DNA from: Papilionanthe hookeriana x Papilionanthe teres
Lineage: Eukaryota; Streptophyta; Magnoliopsida; Asparagales; Orchidaceae
Direction: 5' to 3'
Assembly: GCA_022702705.1 (NCBI GenBank)
Contig: CM040428.1
Location: forward strand, 101,195,805-101,259,804
Length of the DNA: 64,000 bases
Shown: positions 1 through 10,191 of the stretch, in pieces
How the letters are laid out: every line of letters begins with the position of its first letter
How positions within the stretch are numbered: the first letter of the stretch is position 1
The notes under the pieces: generated by a model
Told to the model about the DNA's origin: nothing
Database searches by the model: none
The model's input: the letters and a program-made list of their open reading frames with translations, nothing else
Position numbers and translations under genes: made by a program

Positions 1-1419
1 GATATGAAAGTAATGAGAATAAAATATCTTTTTCCTCTTTTAATGAATTAGTAATAATTATGGAATTTCATTGTGGAAGTATTTAAATGTGTTCTTCCAA
101 ATAGAAGCAATTATATTCTTTATCTTACTTGGTTCTATAAAGAAAATTGGTTAATTTGAAGCTTTGAAATTTTGTAGATGGCTTAGGCAGGGAAGATACC
201 AGCTCTCACTCTAGAGTTCCCTCTATTCCCTCCACATGGGGCTAACTTCTCATAACAAAATTTTTCACCTCAAACCAAATTAGGGGTTTTAGCATGTCAC
301 TCTAAAGACCTCTAATTTTACTCCCCATTAAAACATATCTCCCTATTTATTTCCATTCAATTATATGGATTACAATTCTCATCCATACAATTGGATGTGA
401 TTCTTTCCAATTGTTCATTGAGACAATACCGCATTGGATCTTAAATAATCTCACAACCAATTTTAACATCTTAATTGGACAAATCAAGAAGTAAATTAAG
501 TGCAAGGAAATAAATCATCACAATTTCTTCCAACATTAAACTTAGATAATTCACACAACTTTCTTTCATAATTTAATTACTTCATCTTTTAAAAGGAAAA
601 AAGATAAAGAAAACTACTCAAAACTTATGGAGAAAACACAAACACAACTTGATTTGAAAGTAGAAATCATAGTGAAAACACAACAAGTTTTACTTAAAAA
701 TCAAATGTAAAAACAAAGATAAATACTTATCTGAAAATCCTCTATAAGACTCTAGAAGTTCCTCTGAAATTTTGCTTTCCACTAGATAACTCCTTAGAGG
801 TTGGCGCCCAACTTTAAGGATTGACTCTCCTATATTCTAATACAAACTATGATAAAGTAAAGTTGAAGAGTATCTCTTCCTTCCTCTTTCATCGGAAACA
901 ACTTCAAGCTTTTCTCCAACTTCTCCCGCCAAAATTTTTCTTCAAAACTCTTCTCTTGGGTGTGGCACCACTTTCTGATCTTTAAGTCTTCATTTTTAAT
1001 AATTCTCCAAAAGGTGCTTTGGTGTCTCTTCAAATTATGTCCAAATTCAATGAATCCACCAAGAGATGCATCCATCCATTCAATTTTTAAATGAATTTTG
1101 GCGCTGATGAGAAGTTAATGAAGTTTAAATCAAAGGATGCTTCAAAAACCCCTTCAAATTTGTGTTATAATTAAGTAAAATTCATCACTTTAACTGGGCG
1201 CCTATACGCCAGCCATCTGGCACATAGGCGTTAGAGGCCAAATTTTCACACCTTTCAATTTTTGCTCTAAATTTGATCATTTTTTGCTCTTTTCATCACA
1301 ATCACTCATTTTCATTATACCTGCAAGAAAAACACAAAAATACCTTCCATTAAAGTGCAATATCATTAAAAATAGGTATAAAATTATGCATAAAAATATT
1401 ATATATTTTAGGTGTATCA
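1..1419 (-). repeat. E1 3' LTR (left part outside window)
   Basis: Aligns along its length with the E1 5' LTR: base 1 corresponds to about 37819, so about 375 bp at the LTR 3' end lie outside the window. It ends (plus strand) at ...gtgtatca, the complement of a TGATACAC start. A GGCGCC-like cluster at 1196-1232 matches the one at 39036-39074 in the 5' LTR. Small indels separate the two LTRs; for example the 5' LTR has an extra ~26 bp near 38690-38715. Confidence 0.9.
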
Positions 1420-1434
1420 AAATCCCAAAAACAT
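1420..1434 (-). other. E1 polypurine tract (degenerate)
   Basis: On the minus strand this is a G/T-rich run directly before the LTR TGAT start, at the place of the clean AGTTTGGGGGATTT tract of E2. Here the G run has decayed to GGG. It would have primed plus-strand DNA synthesis. Confidence 0.65.
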
Positions 1435-2955
1435 AAAATGTTACTTTTCCTCAAGTGACACTAAAATCATATAAAAATCAAGCATGCAAATTATGTAAAT
1501 GAATTTCTGTAGAAAAGTTTCAAAATTTTGTTCTAGAAATGTAATAGTCCAATTTATAAAAAATTTTAGTAAATGAGACCAACTTAAAGTTTAGAAAGTT
1601 CTTAAGTAAAGGATAATGAAAATATAAGTTTCTATCTAATTCATAAATACTTGCAGATTTTTCAAAATATAGGATTTTAACATTTTATTTTCCTCACTTA
1701 AAAATTTTTATTTGAAAATAATTTTACTCACTATATTATAATTTCAAGCTTTAGATTTTCTCAAAACTTATATTTTAAACTTTTGGTATGGAACGAATCT
1801 TTGATTACGCCCTTAAATTCTCAAGCTTCTTCTTTTTTTTTTCTTTTTCTTTTTTTTTTCTTCTTTTCTTTTTTTTCCTTATAAGGCAAAGATTACTGTA
1901 TCTGGATAAACCTTTAATGATTTTGAATTCCACCCTTTCATTTAAAATAAAGGTCTGATATATATCTTTCACTTAAAATTCATAATAATAGTGTTGAAAA
2001 TTATTTTTCAATAAAAGAAATTTTAGTTTTGAAAAATAAAAGTCAAATCTTCTATCTTTACAAAAATACAACATTTCTTACTAAAGATAGTTAAACTATA
2101 TTTAACATTTCTTTACTAATAAAATTTTAACTTTAAAATTTTCATCATTACTATAAATTTTAACTAAATTTGTCTTACTCATTTCTATATTCAAAATTTT
2201 GCTTCCCTAATATAACTTCATATACATAATTGTTTTCAAAAAAAACTCAAATTTATTTATAGTATTCTTGAGAACAAATAAAATTTTAGTTTTTGAAACT
2301 TTGTTTTTAAAATTCCCCCCAAACTTTAAATTTTTAGTTAGGATTAAACATTTAAGCATAAAAAATGATACATGGGTAAGAATTAAAAACTAAAATACCA
2401 TGCTAGCATGAATTTTCATATCCTAAATATACAAGTATAACATCTTAAATACAAGGAGTAAAAAGAAATCAAAGTCAGTTTTTCAGATTTTTTCATAAAA
2501 ATTTCAAAAGACTTCTATAGTAGTGGAGGTTTTCAAAGCAAATACACACCAACTTTAACATGACTAAAATCACAACAACATTAGATAATATATGGTAGCA
2601 GATTTTGAAAAGTTTAAACATGCAATTTAAATAAGGGTTTCTAATAGTGTTCTAAATTTTCCTAACTGTTCTGGAATTAAATTATACACTCTTAAAAACT
2701 CAAACACTAGATATACATTTAAAACATTTACTACAACAAACATATCACGAGCATACAACACTAAACATCAGTTTATCATATAAACATTTGAATGTGCATA
2801 AAAGAAATAGTCCTAACAATGCTCTACACAATATCAAAGTTCATATTAAAATACAATAACATATAAAAATCCAGACATCATACAACATATATGAGAACAT
2901 CAAATAAAAACAACACAACATACAAGAAAATCACATAACAACATCACAAACAATC
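1435..2955 (-). other. E1 3' untranslated region between env-like ORF and PPT
   Basis: No credible ORF. It holds a pyrimidine-rich tract on the plus strand (1830-1878, purine-rich on the element strand). Beside it is a block (1890-1932) conserved in E2 and E3 that contains attactgtatctggata. The rest is AT-rich and unremarkable. Confidence 0.7.
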
Positions 2956-3542
2956 CTAATCATCATCCTCATCATCATCATCTTCATTCCAATCTCTAGA
3001 TGGCACATAAGGTATATAAAAAGGATGAGGGGGCATCTCAGCACTGTGATCACCTCTAATCACTCTGTCCATGTACTGCTGATAATTCTCCTCATACTCA
3101 TCATGTTTCACAATATACCTTTCAATATTTTCTATCTTACCATCCATATCTCTAACATGTTCTCTGGTAAGACTTACTTTATTTAAAATCTTTTTTAACA
3201 ATTCAGTCTGCAAATCTCTTGAAGATGATGCATGTGAAGTAGAAGCTCGAGAAGTAGAGGCAGCATAAACAAAAGCCTTAAAAGCTCTAATAGATCCTCT
3301 TTTCCAGCCAAATATTGAATGCACAGTGTAAATGTTTACATTTACACTGGTAATGGGTTTAAGTGGCTGAAGAACCTCTTCCCATGTTTCAAACATAACA
3401 CCAGACCACTCACAAAGTGAATGAATCAGGGAAGGAAATTCCATACCTACAGTAGTAGCAGCTCTGGCACAGTTCAAAACATATAAAAAATAATAGCTCC
3501 AATGTCTATAGGCTTTCCCTGCTGAATACAATGGTTCAGAAC

Positions 3543-3581
<39 letters not shown>

Positions 3582-4119
3582 CTTCACTAACATGACTTGA
3601 AGGCAACAACTTTGATGAGATAAAGTAATGTAATGCCTTTGAGGTGGCATTCAACTTAGAGGCCTAAAAGTTTACTCTTCTTTCATTTGTTATCTTCCAT
3701 AAACCTCTTCCATCAGTAAGAAAAGAAACTATCTCATCTAACTCTCCCTCAGAAGGATGATAGTTGGCATAAAAATAAAACATCTCAGGAGGTAACCGGT
3801 AAAAAGTATTAATTACTGAAGGCAAAAAATCTACTTACTGACCTCTAAACATCACCATATTTTCTTCTGCTGCTGGCATGTTTTCATAAAACTCTCTAAT
3901 AATAGAAATAACAGCAACAATGGAGAAGCAACAATAATTTTTCCAATTTTTTTGCATAATCATTTCTTCAATCTCTCACCCTGGTTTACTAAAAACTCGT
4001 TCAGAAATCAATTTGCGCGACGAAAGCGCAACGACATATCTATCCTCTGCTCAATAACTGACAAATTTGTTAGAATCCAATCTCGCATTCTCTCTCAAGC
4101 GCTTCGACTTTGGAGCCAT
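2956..4119 (-). pseudogene. E1 env-like ORF-B (plant transposon protein domain), disrupted
   Basis: The reading starts at an ATG at 4119-4117 (MAPKSKR..., also the start in E2) and ends in an acidic tail rich in D and E. A hydrophobic stretch near residues 60-80 ends in REFYENM, then come an FLTDGRG motif and a LHYFISSKLLPSSHVSEV segment. All align with E2 (18838-19998) and E3 (53421-54551). I place it in the env-like or 'putative plant transposon protein' family that follows pol in Athila elements. Its biochemical role is unknown and I see no proof of an envelope function. In-frame stops lie near the N terminus, and a (CT)17 run at 3545-3578 shifts the frame, with a compensating change about 80 bases later. 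Confidence 0.75.
3545..3578. repeat. (CT)17 microsatellite inside E1 env-like ORF
   Basis: Uninterrupted CT dinucleotides, read as GAGAGA on the element strand and translated as alternating R and E. It occupies the place of the TRDRA-type segment in the E2 and E3 homologues. Confidence 0.98.
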
Positions 4120-5108
4120 CTCTAAAAATTCACAAAAAATTCACCATAAATTACAAAATTAAACTAATCTTGCTAATTTAACTTTCAAATGTAATTTTCA
4201 CTAAATCCAAGCAATTTCTTATGCTTTTCCTCAAATTTTCACAATGCATAGTGATTTTCAGATTTTTAAATAATTTACTCAAAATACATGATGAAAATTA
4301 AAAATTTTTACTTAGGATAAGTGATAATACCTCAAGGAACTCAAATCTAACAAATTTCGGCGAAATCGGCTCTTAAATGATCCAACTTAGTGATGCTTTG
4401 GGCTCCTATTTCGCGAAACCGAGAGGTTGAAGGTAATGGGTGGTTAAAATGGCAAAATTTTGGGTTTTTAACTGCAGAAAACTGATTTTTGCAAACTGGA
4501 GCCTATATGCAAAGCATTCAGCGCATAGCTGCCGCCGACAATTTGGCGCTTAGTCGTCAGTGCCCAAATTTTGACAATTAATTTTAATGGCACAAATCAC
4601 TTAGTTAATCTCCCTCAATCACTTCTAATATATAGTTCTCCCCATAAACTCTTCTAATACTCCAAAATTACACTAAATTTTCCATTGATTCCAAACAAAT
4701 TTCACACAAACACTAACTTATATTTCATTAATAACAAACTACACTTAATATAAACTAAAAATTTCTATCCAAAAATTTTGGATGAAATTCCCCAATAAAT
4801 AAGTTCATAACACATCATTAAACACAAATTTACATCATTAAGATGTAATAAACATCAAATTAAAGTGCCACAAAACACAAACATAAATCACTAACACAAA
4901 ACACTTACATAGAAAACCAAATCACAAGACTACACTTAATTTAATTCCAATCTCCAGTAGGCGGAATATATCCAGAATCACCATTATTTCCATTTGAACC
5001 ATCTGGAATGTAAATCTGATAACAGGTGATGATTAAAAACTCTAACATCTTCTTCTTCTAACCATTTTTTCTTCGGATACATCGACCTATTTGCTTCTTC
5101 CACATAAC
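4120..5108 (-). other. E1 spacer between ORF-A remnant and ORF-B, with GCGC-rich cluster
   Basis: AT-rich and non-coding except for a GC-rich cluster at about 4500-4563 (imperfect copies of the GGCGCC motif such as ttggcgcttag). The cluster lies about 390 bases upstream of the ORF-B ATG. The same arrangement occurs in E2 (20343-20402) and E3 (52961-53042). Confidence 0.6.
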
Positions 5109-5375
5109 TTATATGACTGAATTGTATTTTAAGTTGCCATCCAATAGCGCTAAATGAGCGTTAGTATCATTTACCTTTACTTCAATTAATTTCACATCGG
5201 CTTCAATCTTTGCAATCCTTTCTGCAATTCCCTGAATACTAACTGCTAGGAATCCGTTGAATAAATCTCGCGCACTTCCACTAATAAACTTCTTCTTTTT
5301 GGCTTCCTCCTTCTTCTTAACTTCGCTCTTCCAAGAAGACATTTTTGCACTCAAAATACTCTTCTTTAGACTCAA
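5109..5375 (-). CDS. E1 ORF-A remnant: small coiled-coil protein between pol and ORF-B
   Basis: An 88-codon ORF. It has a lysine-rich N terminus (KKKEEAKKKKF), then DLFNGFLAVSIQGIAERIAK and a heptad-like IEADVKLIEVKV segment. The E2 counterpart (20795-21151) has PYFNGFIDVSLEKISSRLDK at the same relative place, so the two are homologous. I infer that it is the shrunken equivalent of the larger ORF-A of E3, whose C terminus has a similar heptad segment. X1 is inserted 42 bases upstream of the ATG, between the ORF and its putative TATA box (9791-9801). No enzymatic motif is visible. Confidence 0.5.
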   Translation of the reverse strand: MSLKKSILSAKMSSWKSEVKKKEEAKKKKFISGSARDLFNGFLAVSIQGIAERIAKIEADVKLIEVKVNDTNAHLALLDGNLKYNSVI

Positions 5376-5412
5376 GAATGAAAAAAAGAACTAGGGCAAG
5401 TATTTCTTTAAT

Positions 5413-5417
5413 GTAGG
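5413..5417. repeat. X1 target-site duplication, left copy
   Basis: gtagg, repeated exactly at 9785-9789 directly after the other end of X1. Confidence 0.93.
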
Positions 5418-5421
5418 TGTT

Positions 5422-5442
5422 GACCTCATTTTTGATGAGGTC
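5422..5442 (+). other. Terminal hairpin of X1
   Basis: Perfect inverted repeat GACCTCAT/ATGAGGTC (8-bp arms, 5-nt loop) starting 4 bases inside the TG end. The same hairpin is intact in X2 (36665-36685) and X3 (57627-57647). Confidence 0.8.
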
Positions 5443-5939
5443 TTCTCTTCTTCTCTTTAGTACTTAGGATCTAGCCTTAGGCTTTTCCTTTGACTATCTT
5501 AGAGGATTAGAATTGGGACCCACCTTTTAGAATTTCAAACCACCTCTAAACTCCCTGCAAACTCCACAAACTTGACTGTAGACCCCTAATCACCTAGAGG
5601 GTTGAAATCAAATGTGGAGGTTTAAAGGATGAGTTCCTATAGGACTCTTTGGCCTTAGGACTGCCCTGGGTGGCCTGGTCTGGTGAAGGGTTGACTTGCA
5701 CACACACTACACCTACACACTACACTTTCACACACTTCCTAAAAACACACCCATGCCCGACTTGACCTCCCGACTCATGTAGGTGATTCACATGGATGGT
5801 CCTTAACCCCTAAGCCCTCGCGCAGAGGGTTGGGAACAACATGGTGAATGCCTCAAATGAGTCCCTTCATGGCTCATGTGGGCTTGATATGGCTTCATGG
5901 CTCAACCAAAATGGTTTTATTCCACTTACATCCACCCAA

Positions 5940-7090
5940 TCTTCAATTTTCCAAATTTTCAATTTTGACCCCGGGACCCTACACCCGCTAACTCTACCCA
6001 AAACCCTTGAAACTACCCAAATTTCTCAAAAATTTTCAAATTACCCAAAATTCTCCAAAATCAATCCCAAACATTTCCACATCACTCAAATTGATCATCC
6101 ATACCCAAAAATACCAAAAATTCCAAGAAAACCTCCCAATACCCTCCAAATACCCAAAATACCCCTCTTGACCCAAAAATCCAAAAATTCAGAAAATTCC
6201 CAGAAAATTCCAGAAAATCCTAAATATTCCCAATTACATTTTGTTCAACTACATCATGGGCCAATTTTGTCAATTTACCCTACTGTTGTCAAAACCCCCA
6301 ATTTGACCCATTTTAACCCTAAGTGAACCCAATGTCAAACCAAACCTACCCAATTGACCCAAATTCTGGTCCAATTCAATTCTAAACTTCAATTCAACAT
6401 TCCCAACACCAATCTAGACCAAATCCAAGTCTAATTTGATTGACATTTGGATCCAATTTCACTTTTGGCCTTAAAGCCCAATTTGGACCCATGACCCAAA
6501 CTTAGCCCAAACTCACCCAATTCAACTCCAATTAACCCCAAATCTTTTCTAAACCTTCCTTAACATCCCCATAAACAAAACACTAACATGATTTGCCCAA
6601 GATTTTGATCCAAACCCCACTCAAATTCAACCAAAGCTAAAAGGACCATTTTTGACCTAAACCCAAACCTAGCCCAAATGAGCCCAAATCCCAAATCAAA
6701 ACCCATCAAAGCCAAAACCTCTTTGAAACACTCCCATAAACATTTCCCAACATTAATTTTACATCAATTTCAACTCTAGCCCAACATTGGCCCAAGTTAA
6801 CCCAATTTGACCTACATAGGCCCACTTACCAATTAAACCCAAATTCAAACCAATTCAAGTCCAAATCACACCAAATTGACTCCAAACCACTCATGACACA
6901 TCCCTAAACCAAACTCAACAATTATTTGGCCCAACCTCTTTACAAAATTTCTATCCATAAATTCATTTTCAAACCTAAAAGCCCACTTCCCTAAACCTTC
7001 CTAAAAGCCCATTTCCACCAAATACAAAAGCCCAAAATTGGCCTTAAAGCCCACATGAAATTCCTCTCATCATCCCTTTGATTTAAAACA
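5940..7090 (+). repeat. Strand-asymmetric CCCAA-type degenerate array in X1 U3
   Basis: The plus strand is rich in C and A and poor in G, with constantly recurring cccaa and cccaaat words and no fixed period. The complement is therefore full of TTGGG runs. Homologous tracts lie in X2 (about 35080-36120, G-rich on plus) and X3 (about 58200-59340). Reading frames here are open only because the composition avoids stop codons. Confidence 0.7.
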
Positions 7091-7786
7091 CTTCCTAAGT
7101 TCTAAAATCTATCACCAAATAAATCCAAATCAAGCCTTATGACAATTCTCCTTAAATCCATCAAAAATTTCAACATCCTTCCTCATGAAAGTCGACTAAA
7201 CTTTTCCCAAGCCAAAGATGAGCCATGAAGCCATGCATGAGCCACATGAGAGCCATGGGATCTACTTTCCACCTCACCATACCCAAGATGGCAAGAGGAG
7301 GAGGTCCTTTCCATATTCCCTTAAAGGGATTAGCCACTTCCATGACTCCACTAAACCTTGCTTAAACTTAATTGTACTTGGATTGTGACTTGACCCCACT
7401 AATCAAGCTGATCCAAGTGACTTTCCCTTCAGCCCAAATTGGCCTTGGAGGGTGAACCCAACCCAAACCAATGGGTTGACCAAATTGAAGCCAAAATGAC
7501 CCCTCCCCCATTCCATTTTAATTCGGCCACTTTACACATGGCAATGGCCAATCGATTGCACAAACCTCTAACCCCGACCCACCTGGACCCGAGGGTGACC
7601 CATGCCTGCCGGCCAGCCCGCCCGGGTCGCCGGAAACACCATGGCCGAGACCTTGGGAGGAGCCAAACTTTGGAATTCTCCCTTGCTGAGCTGCCCCATG
7701 CCCAATGGTCACCATGGCTGTTCTTCACATGCCAAGAGCAGATGATCTCAGCCCTCAACTCCCCCTGGGAGGCCCTCCAACCTCTC

Positions 7787-7796
7787 CTATTTAAAC
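7787..7796 (+). promoter_or_regulatory. Putative TATA box of X1
   Basis: ctatttaaac inside a conserved cctctcctatttaaacccc context. X3 has cctctcctataaaaacaccc (60012-60020) and X2 the equivalent on the minus strand (34322-34330). The conserved position, about 425 bases before the splice donor, suggests transcription starts near 7825. Confidence 0.6.
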
Positions 7797-8220
7797 CCCT
7801 CACCCTCTCGGCCATGAAGAGGTGCTGAACCAGACCTTACTGAAACTCTGCCAAAATTGCTCCAGATCATTCTCCATACTTAGAGCACTTGATCCCCAGT
7901 GAGATCCCCCTGCCATTTCTTCTCTGTGAGCTCAATTTCAGAGTTGAAATTCCACCCAAAACCGGGACACTTCTCCACGGTGAGCCAATCCCCAAATTGA
8001 TTGGATCTACACCTTCACCGGACCAAGGGAAGGTGTCCATCAGCAAAAGCCCCATCTCCAGTGCCACCCGGCTTGCTCCAGCCTCCAAGCTTTGTGATCG
8101 GGCTTGGTCGAAATCACATCTGAGACAATTCACTGGACCGGGAGACTTCATCTGGAGCTTGCTGGGATCCAATTGAAGGTGCAACAACTCTCAGATCGAA
8201 GCCACACTTCTCTGAGCAAA

Positions 8221-8222
8221 GC
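8221..8222 (+). other. Exon-exon junction in X1
   Basis: X1 reads gagcaaag/cttgggatgacggg with nothing between. X3 reads gagcaaag, then GTATGG...GTGCAG, then cttaggatgacggg, and X2 is equivalent on the minus strand. The missing part begins GT and ends AG, and no base is gained or lost at the join. Confidence 0.88.
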
Positions 8223-8246
8223 TTGGGATGACGGGAAGACCCTCCA

Positions 8247-8253
8247 GGTACGC
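8247..8253 (+). promoter_or_regulatory. Possible second 5' splice site in X1 (CAG/GTACGC)
   Basis: 26 bases after the exon junction lies ccctccag/gtacgc, a good donor match. X2 keeps AAG/GTACGC, while X3 has lost one G (ccagtacgc). If used, it would define a 26-nt exon joined to something downstream of the LTR in a full-length element. No acceptor can be assigned. Confidence 0.3.
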
Positions 8254-9784
8254 TTTTATTTTATTGCAATTTATTTTATTGCAATTTATTTAATCGCATC
8301 GCACTTATTTTTCCTGCATGATAAACAACAGTTGCATGAAAACCTACACCTTTAGGACAGAAACCAAAACTCGAAACCCATAACTAAATTAAAAGACACT
8401 ACAAGATAAAATCCACCTCCACAACATTTCAAAATATAAGACAACTCAAAATTTAATCACAAACAGAACACAAAACTACAATTACAACTAAATTAAAACG
8501 TCTTGTTGGATGATCGGGAATACCTCGGATGATGTAACCTACGTGTTGCTAACGGGATTTCCCACGGTCTAAATGAAAGTGTGGAACTCATTCGATTGAG
8601 TTTAGCAAATTCATCTGGACTAAGTGAATCCGATAAAAATAATGATGCCGGAAGGATGGAACCGTGGGATCTTAACCGGTGTCGTTATAATCAACTTTAA
8701 GATTTGTCTTAATTAAAACACAAAAAACACTTGGAAATTAAGACTTCTCTAAACCAAAACACTTTTCTCATCCCCTGATTTATGATTTCTAAAACTAAAC
8801 CTCTGCAACAACAAGGAGCTCGGAGCATGGTGGGCAAGCACGGCCATCGTCGTCAATGAAAACTTGAATCTACTTCAAGCAAAACTTTCCTAGAATTAAA
8901 CAACAAAGCCATAGGACTTCGAGGTAGTTTGCTCTAGTGCAACATAAATCCTCAACTCTTCGTTAGGCATTTGCATTGCAAATTAAGCCCTAACCGGTCT
9001 TAGGATTCCGGGTAGTCGTCCGATACGACATAAACCCTCATATCTTCCAGGCAATTTGTATGATTCTATCATATAAATATAAGTCCTAATTAACTAAAAT
9101 TGGCAAGATTAAAACATTAAATAAACATTAGGACTTTCCTAAATCCAAGCCAAACAATAGGATAGTCGGGAAATTACCGAAGTTCGCTTCGAATCCGTAA
9201 TTTCTCCTACTTTTCTTCCCTCGATTCCCAAAATAAAATGTTCCAAATTTGAACTAATCCCTTTTGAAATTTCAAAAATTCAATCCCTCGAAAACTTAAA
9301 CTTTGAAATTCTTGAGAGCGGAATTATTGATTATTATCGAGAGTTTTCTTAGGTGATTCCCATCACTTAAGATGTAATTAACTATAGGGGCTTGCCCTTA
9401 TAGGGAATTTTAAAGAACCTGAGTAATATAAACCCCGTTTAATGTTTTCATATTAAGCAGGGAATTTGTCGGCTTATAAAATTGGTTCGCAGACCAAACG
9501 GATGTCACAAATCTTCTAGTTTATTTAACCGAGCCCCACCATCAAGCAGTGTGTCTATCCTTAGGGATAGATACACGGTTTGTGGTGCGGTGCTCGTTTA
9601 TGTAAACTATTCGGGATGTGGGAGCAGTTTGATTTCATATCTTAAAATTTTCAAATTTAAAATTATTTTCAAAATCAAATACTACTTTTCAAATTATTTA
9701 TTTAAATTAAATTAAAATTCGCCGACAACTTCTGTAGGCGACCCCTTTTCAAAATACAACACATAACCTAAAAATATGCCGACA

Positions 9785-9789
9785 GTAGG
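9785..9789. repeat. X1 target-site duplication, right copy
   Basis: gtagg, identical to 5413-5417. Confidence 0.93.
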
Positions 9790-9790
9790 G

Positions 9791-9958
9791 CCTTTTTATA
9801 GACTTGGGAAGGCATAAAACCGACCCTAGACGTGTTAAAACTCCTCATAAACTCCAAAAACCACCTACCCACAACTTAGGCATCTAGAAACCATTTTATC
9901 ATGTTTTTTTTAACTCTAGTGCCTAAGCGCCAATCTGCGGCGCATAGCCGCCAGTGCT
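9791..9958 (-). promoter_or_regulatory. Putative internal promoter of E1 ORF-A (TATA plus GCGC cluster)
   Basis: On the minus strand a CTATAAAAAGG box (9791-9801) is preceded about 120 bases upstream by a GCGC-rich cluster (9919-9958, containing taagcgcc and gcggcgcat). With X1 removed, the TATA box would lie about 50 bases before the ORF-A ATG (5375). E2 has the same layout (21239-21391). Inferred from position and motif only. Confidence 0.5.
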
Positions 9959-10130
9959 CAATTTAGCTTAGGTCTGCTAAACGTTCAAATCTTCATTTTG
10001 ACTCCTCCAAGTCATTAAATAAGGTCCAAATAACACCACTAAGCATATAAACTTCAAATTACTACCACATAATCATAAAAATAAACCAAACAAAGCACAC
10101 ACATCAAACTTAAAGTAAAGCACAATGATA

Positions 10131-10180
10131 ACTATGGCTTGCCTCTCACAAAGCGCTTGGTTTATCAACTTCAGCCTGAC
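10131..10180 (-). other. Conserved non-coding block downstream of pol (E1)
   Basis: Matches E2 21712-21761 and, in inverse orientation, E3 51003-51052. The core, in plus-strand view, is cacaaagcgcttggttta flanked by tatggcttgcctc. It sits just after the pol stop and well before the env-like ORFs, and is better conserved than the spacer around it. Confidence 0.75.
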
Positions 10181-10191
10181 ATACCCAGAGC

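Larger units (their letters stand above)
5418..9784 (+). mobile_element. X1: family-X solo-LTR-like element, intron-less (spliced) copy
   Basis: 4367 bp, starting TGTTGACCTC and ending ATGCCGACA, flanked by perfect gtagg duplications. It has no RT-type coding region and no internal direct-repeat pair, so it behaves as one long LTR. Compared with X2 and X3 it lacks exactly the segment bounded by GT and AG; X2 minus its intron is 4291 bp. Order: terminal hairpin (5422-5442), C/A-rich degenerate CCCAA array (about 5940-7090), GC-richer proximal region, TATA (7787-7796), leader exon, exon junction (8221/8222) and a 3' part of about 1.5 kb. It sits in E1 just upstream of ORF-A. The lineage is not established; the length of the LTR is reminiscent of Ogre/Tat elements, but no PBS or coding part is available to test this. 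Confidence 0.85.

Noticed and set aside
3545..3578. CRISPR-like or tandem gene repeat
   Set aside because: Simple dinucleotide microsatellite. No direct repeat with spacers anywhere in the window.
5841..6326. 161-codon open frame in X1 (and similar ones in X2 and X3)
   Set aside because: Open only because the CCCAA-type composition avoids stops; low-complexity product, no start context, frames not shared between copies.
7429..7828. Overlapping open frames on both strands in the GC-rich part of X1, partly similar in X2 and X3
   Set aside because: Similarity follows from homologous DNA. Lengths, starts and frames differ between copies and the region lies just upstream of the TATA box, so promoter sequence fits better than coding.
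5418..9784. Family X as a Helitron or DNA transposon
   Set aside because: 5-bp target duplications with TG...CA ends and no inverted terminal repeats fit LTR integration. No TC...CTRR ends or AT target.
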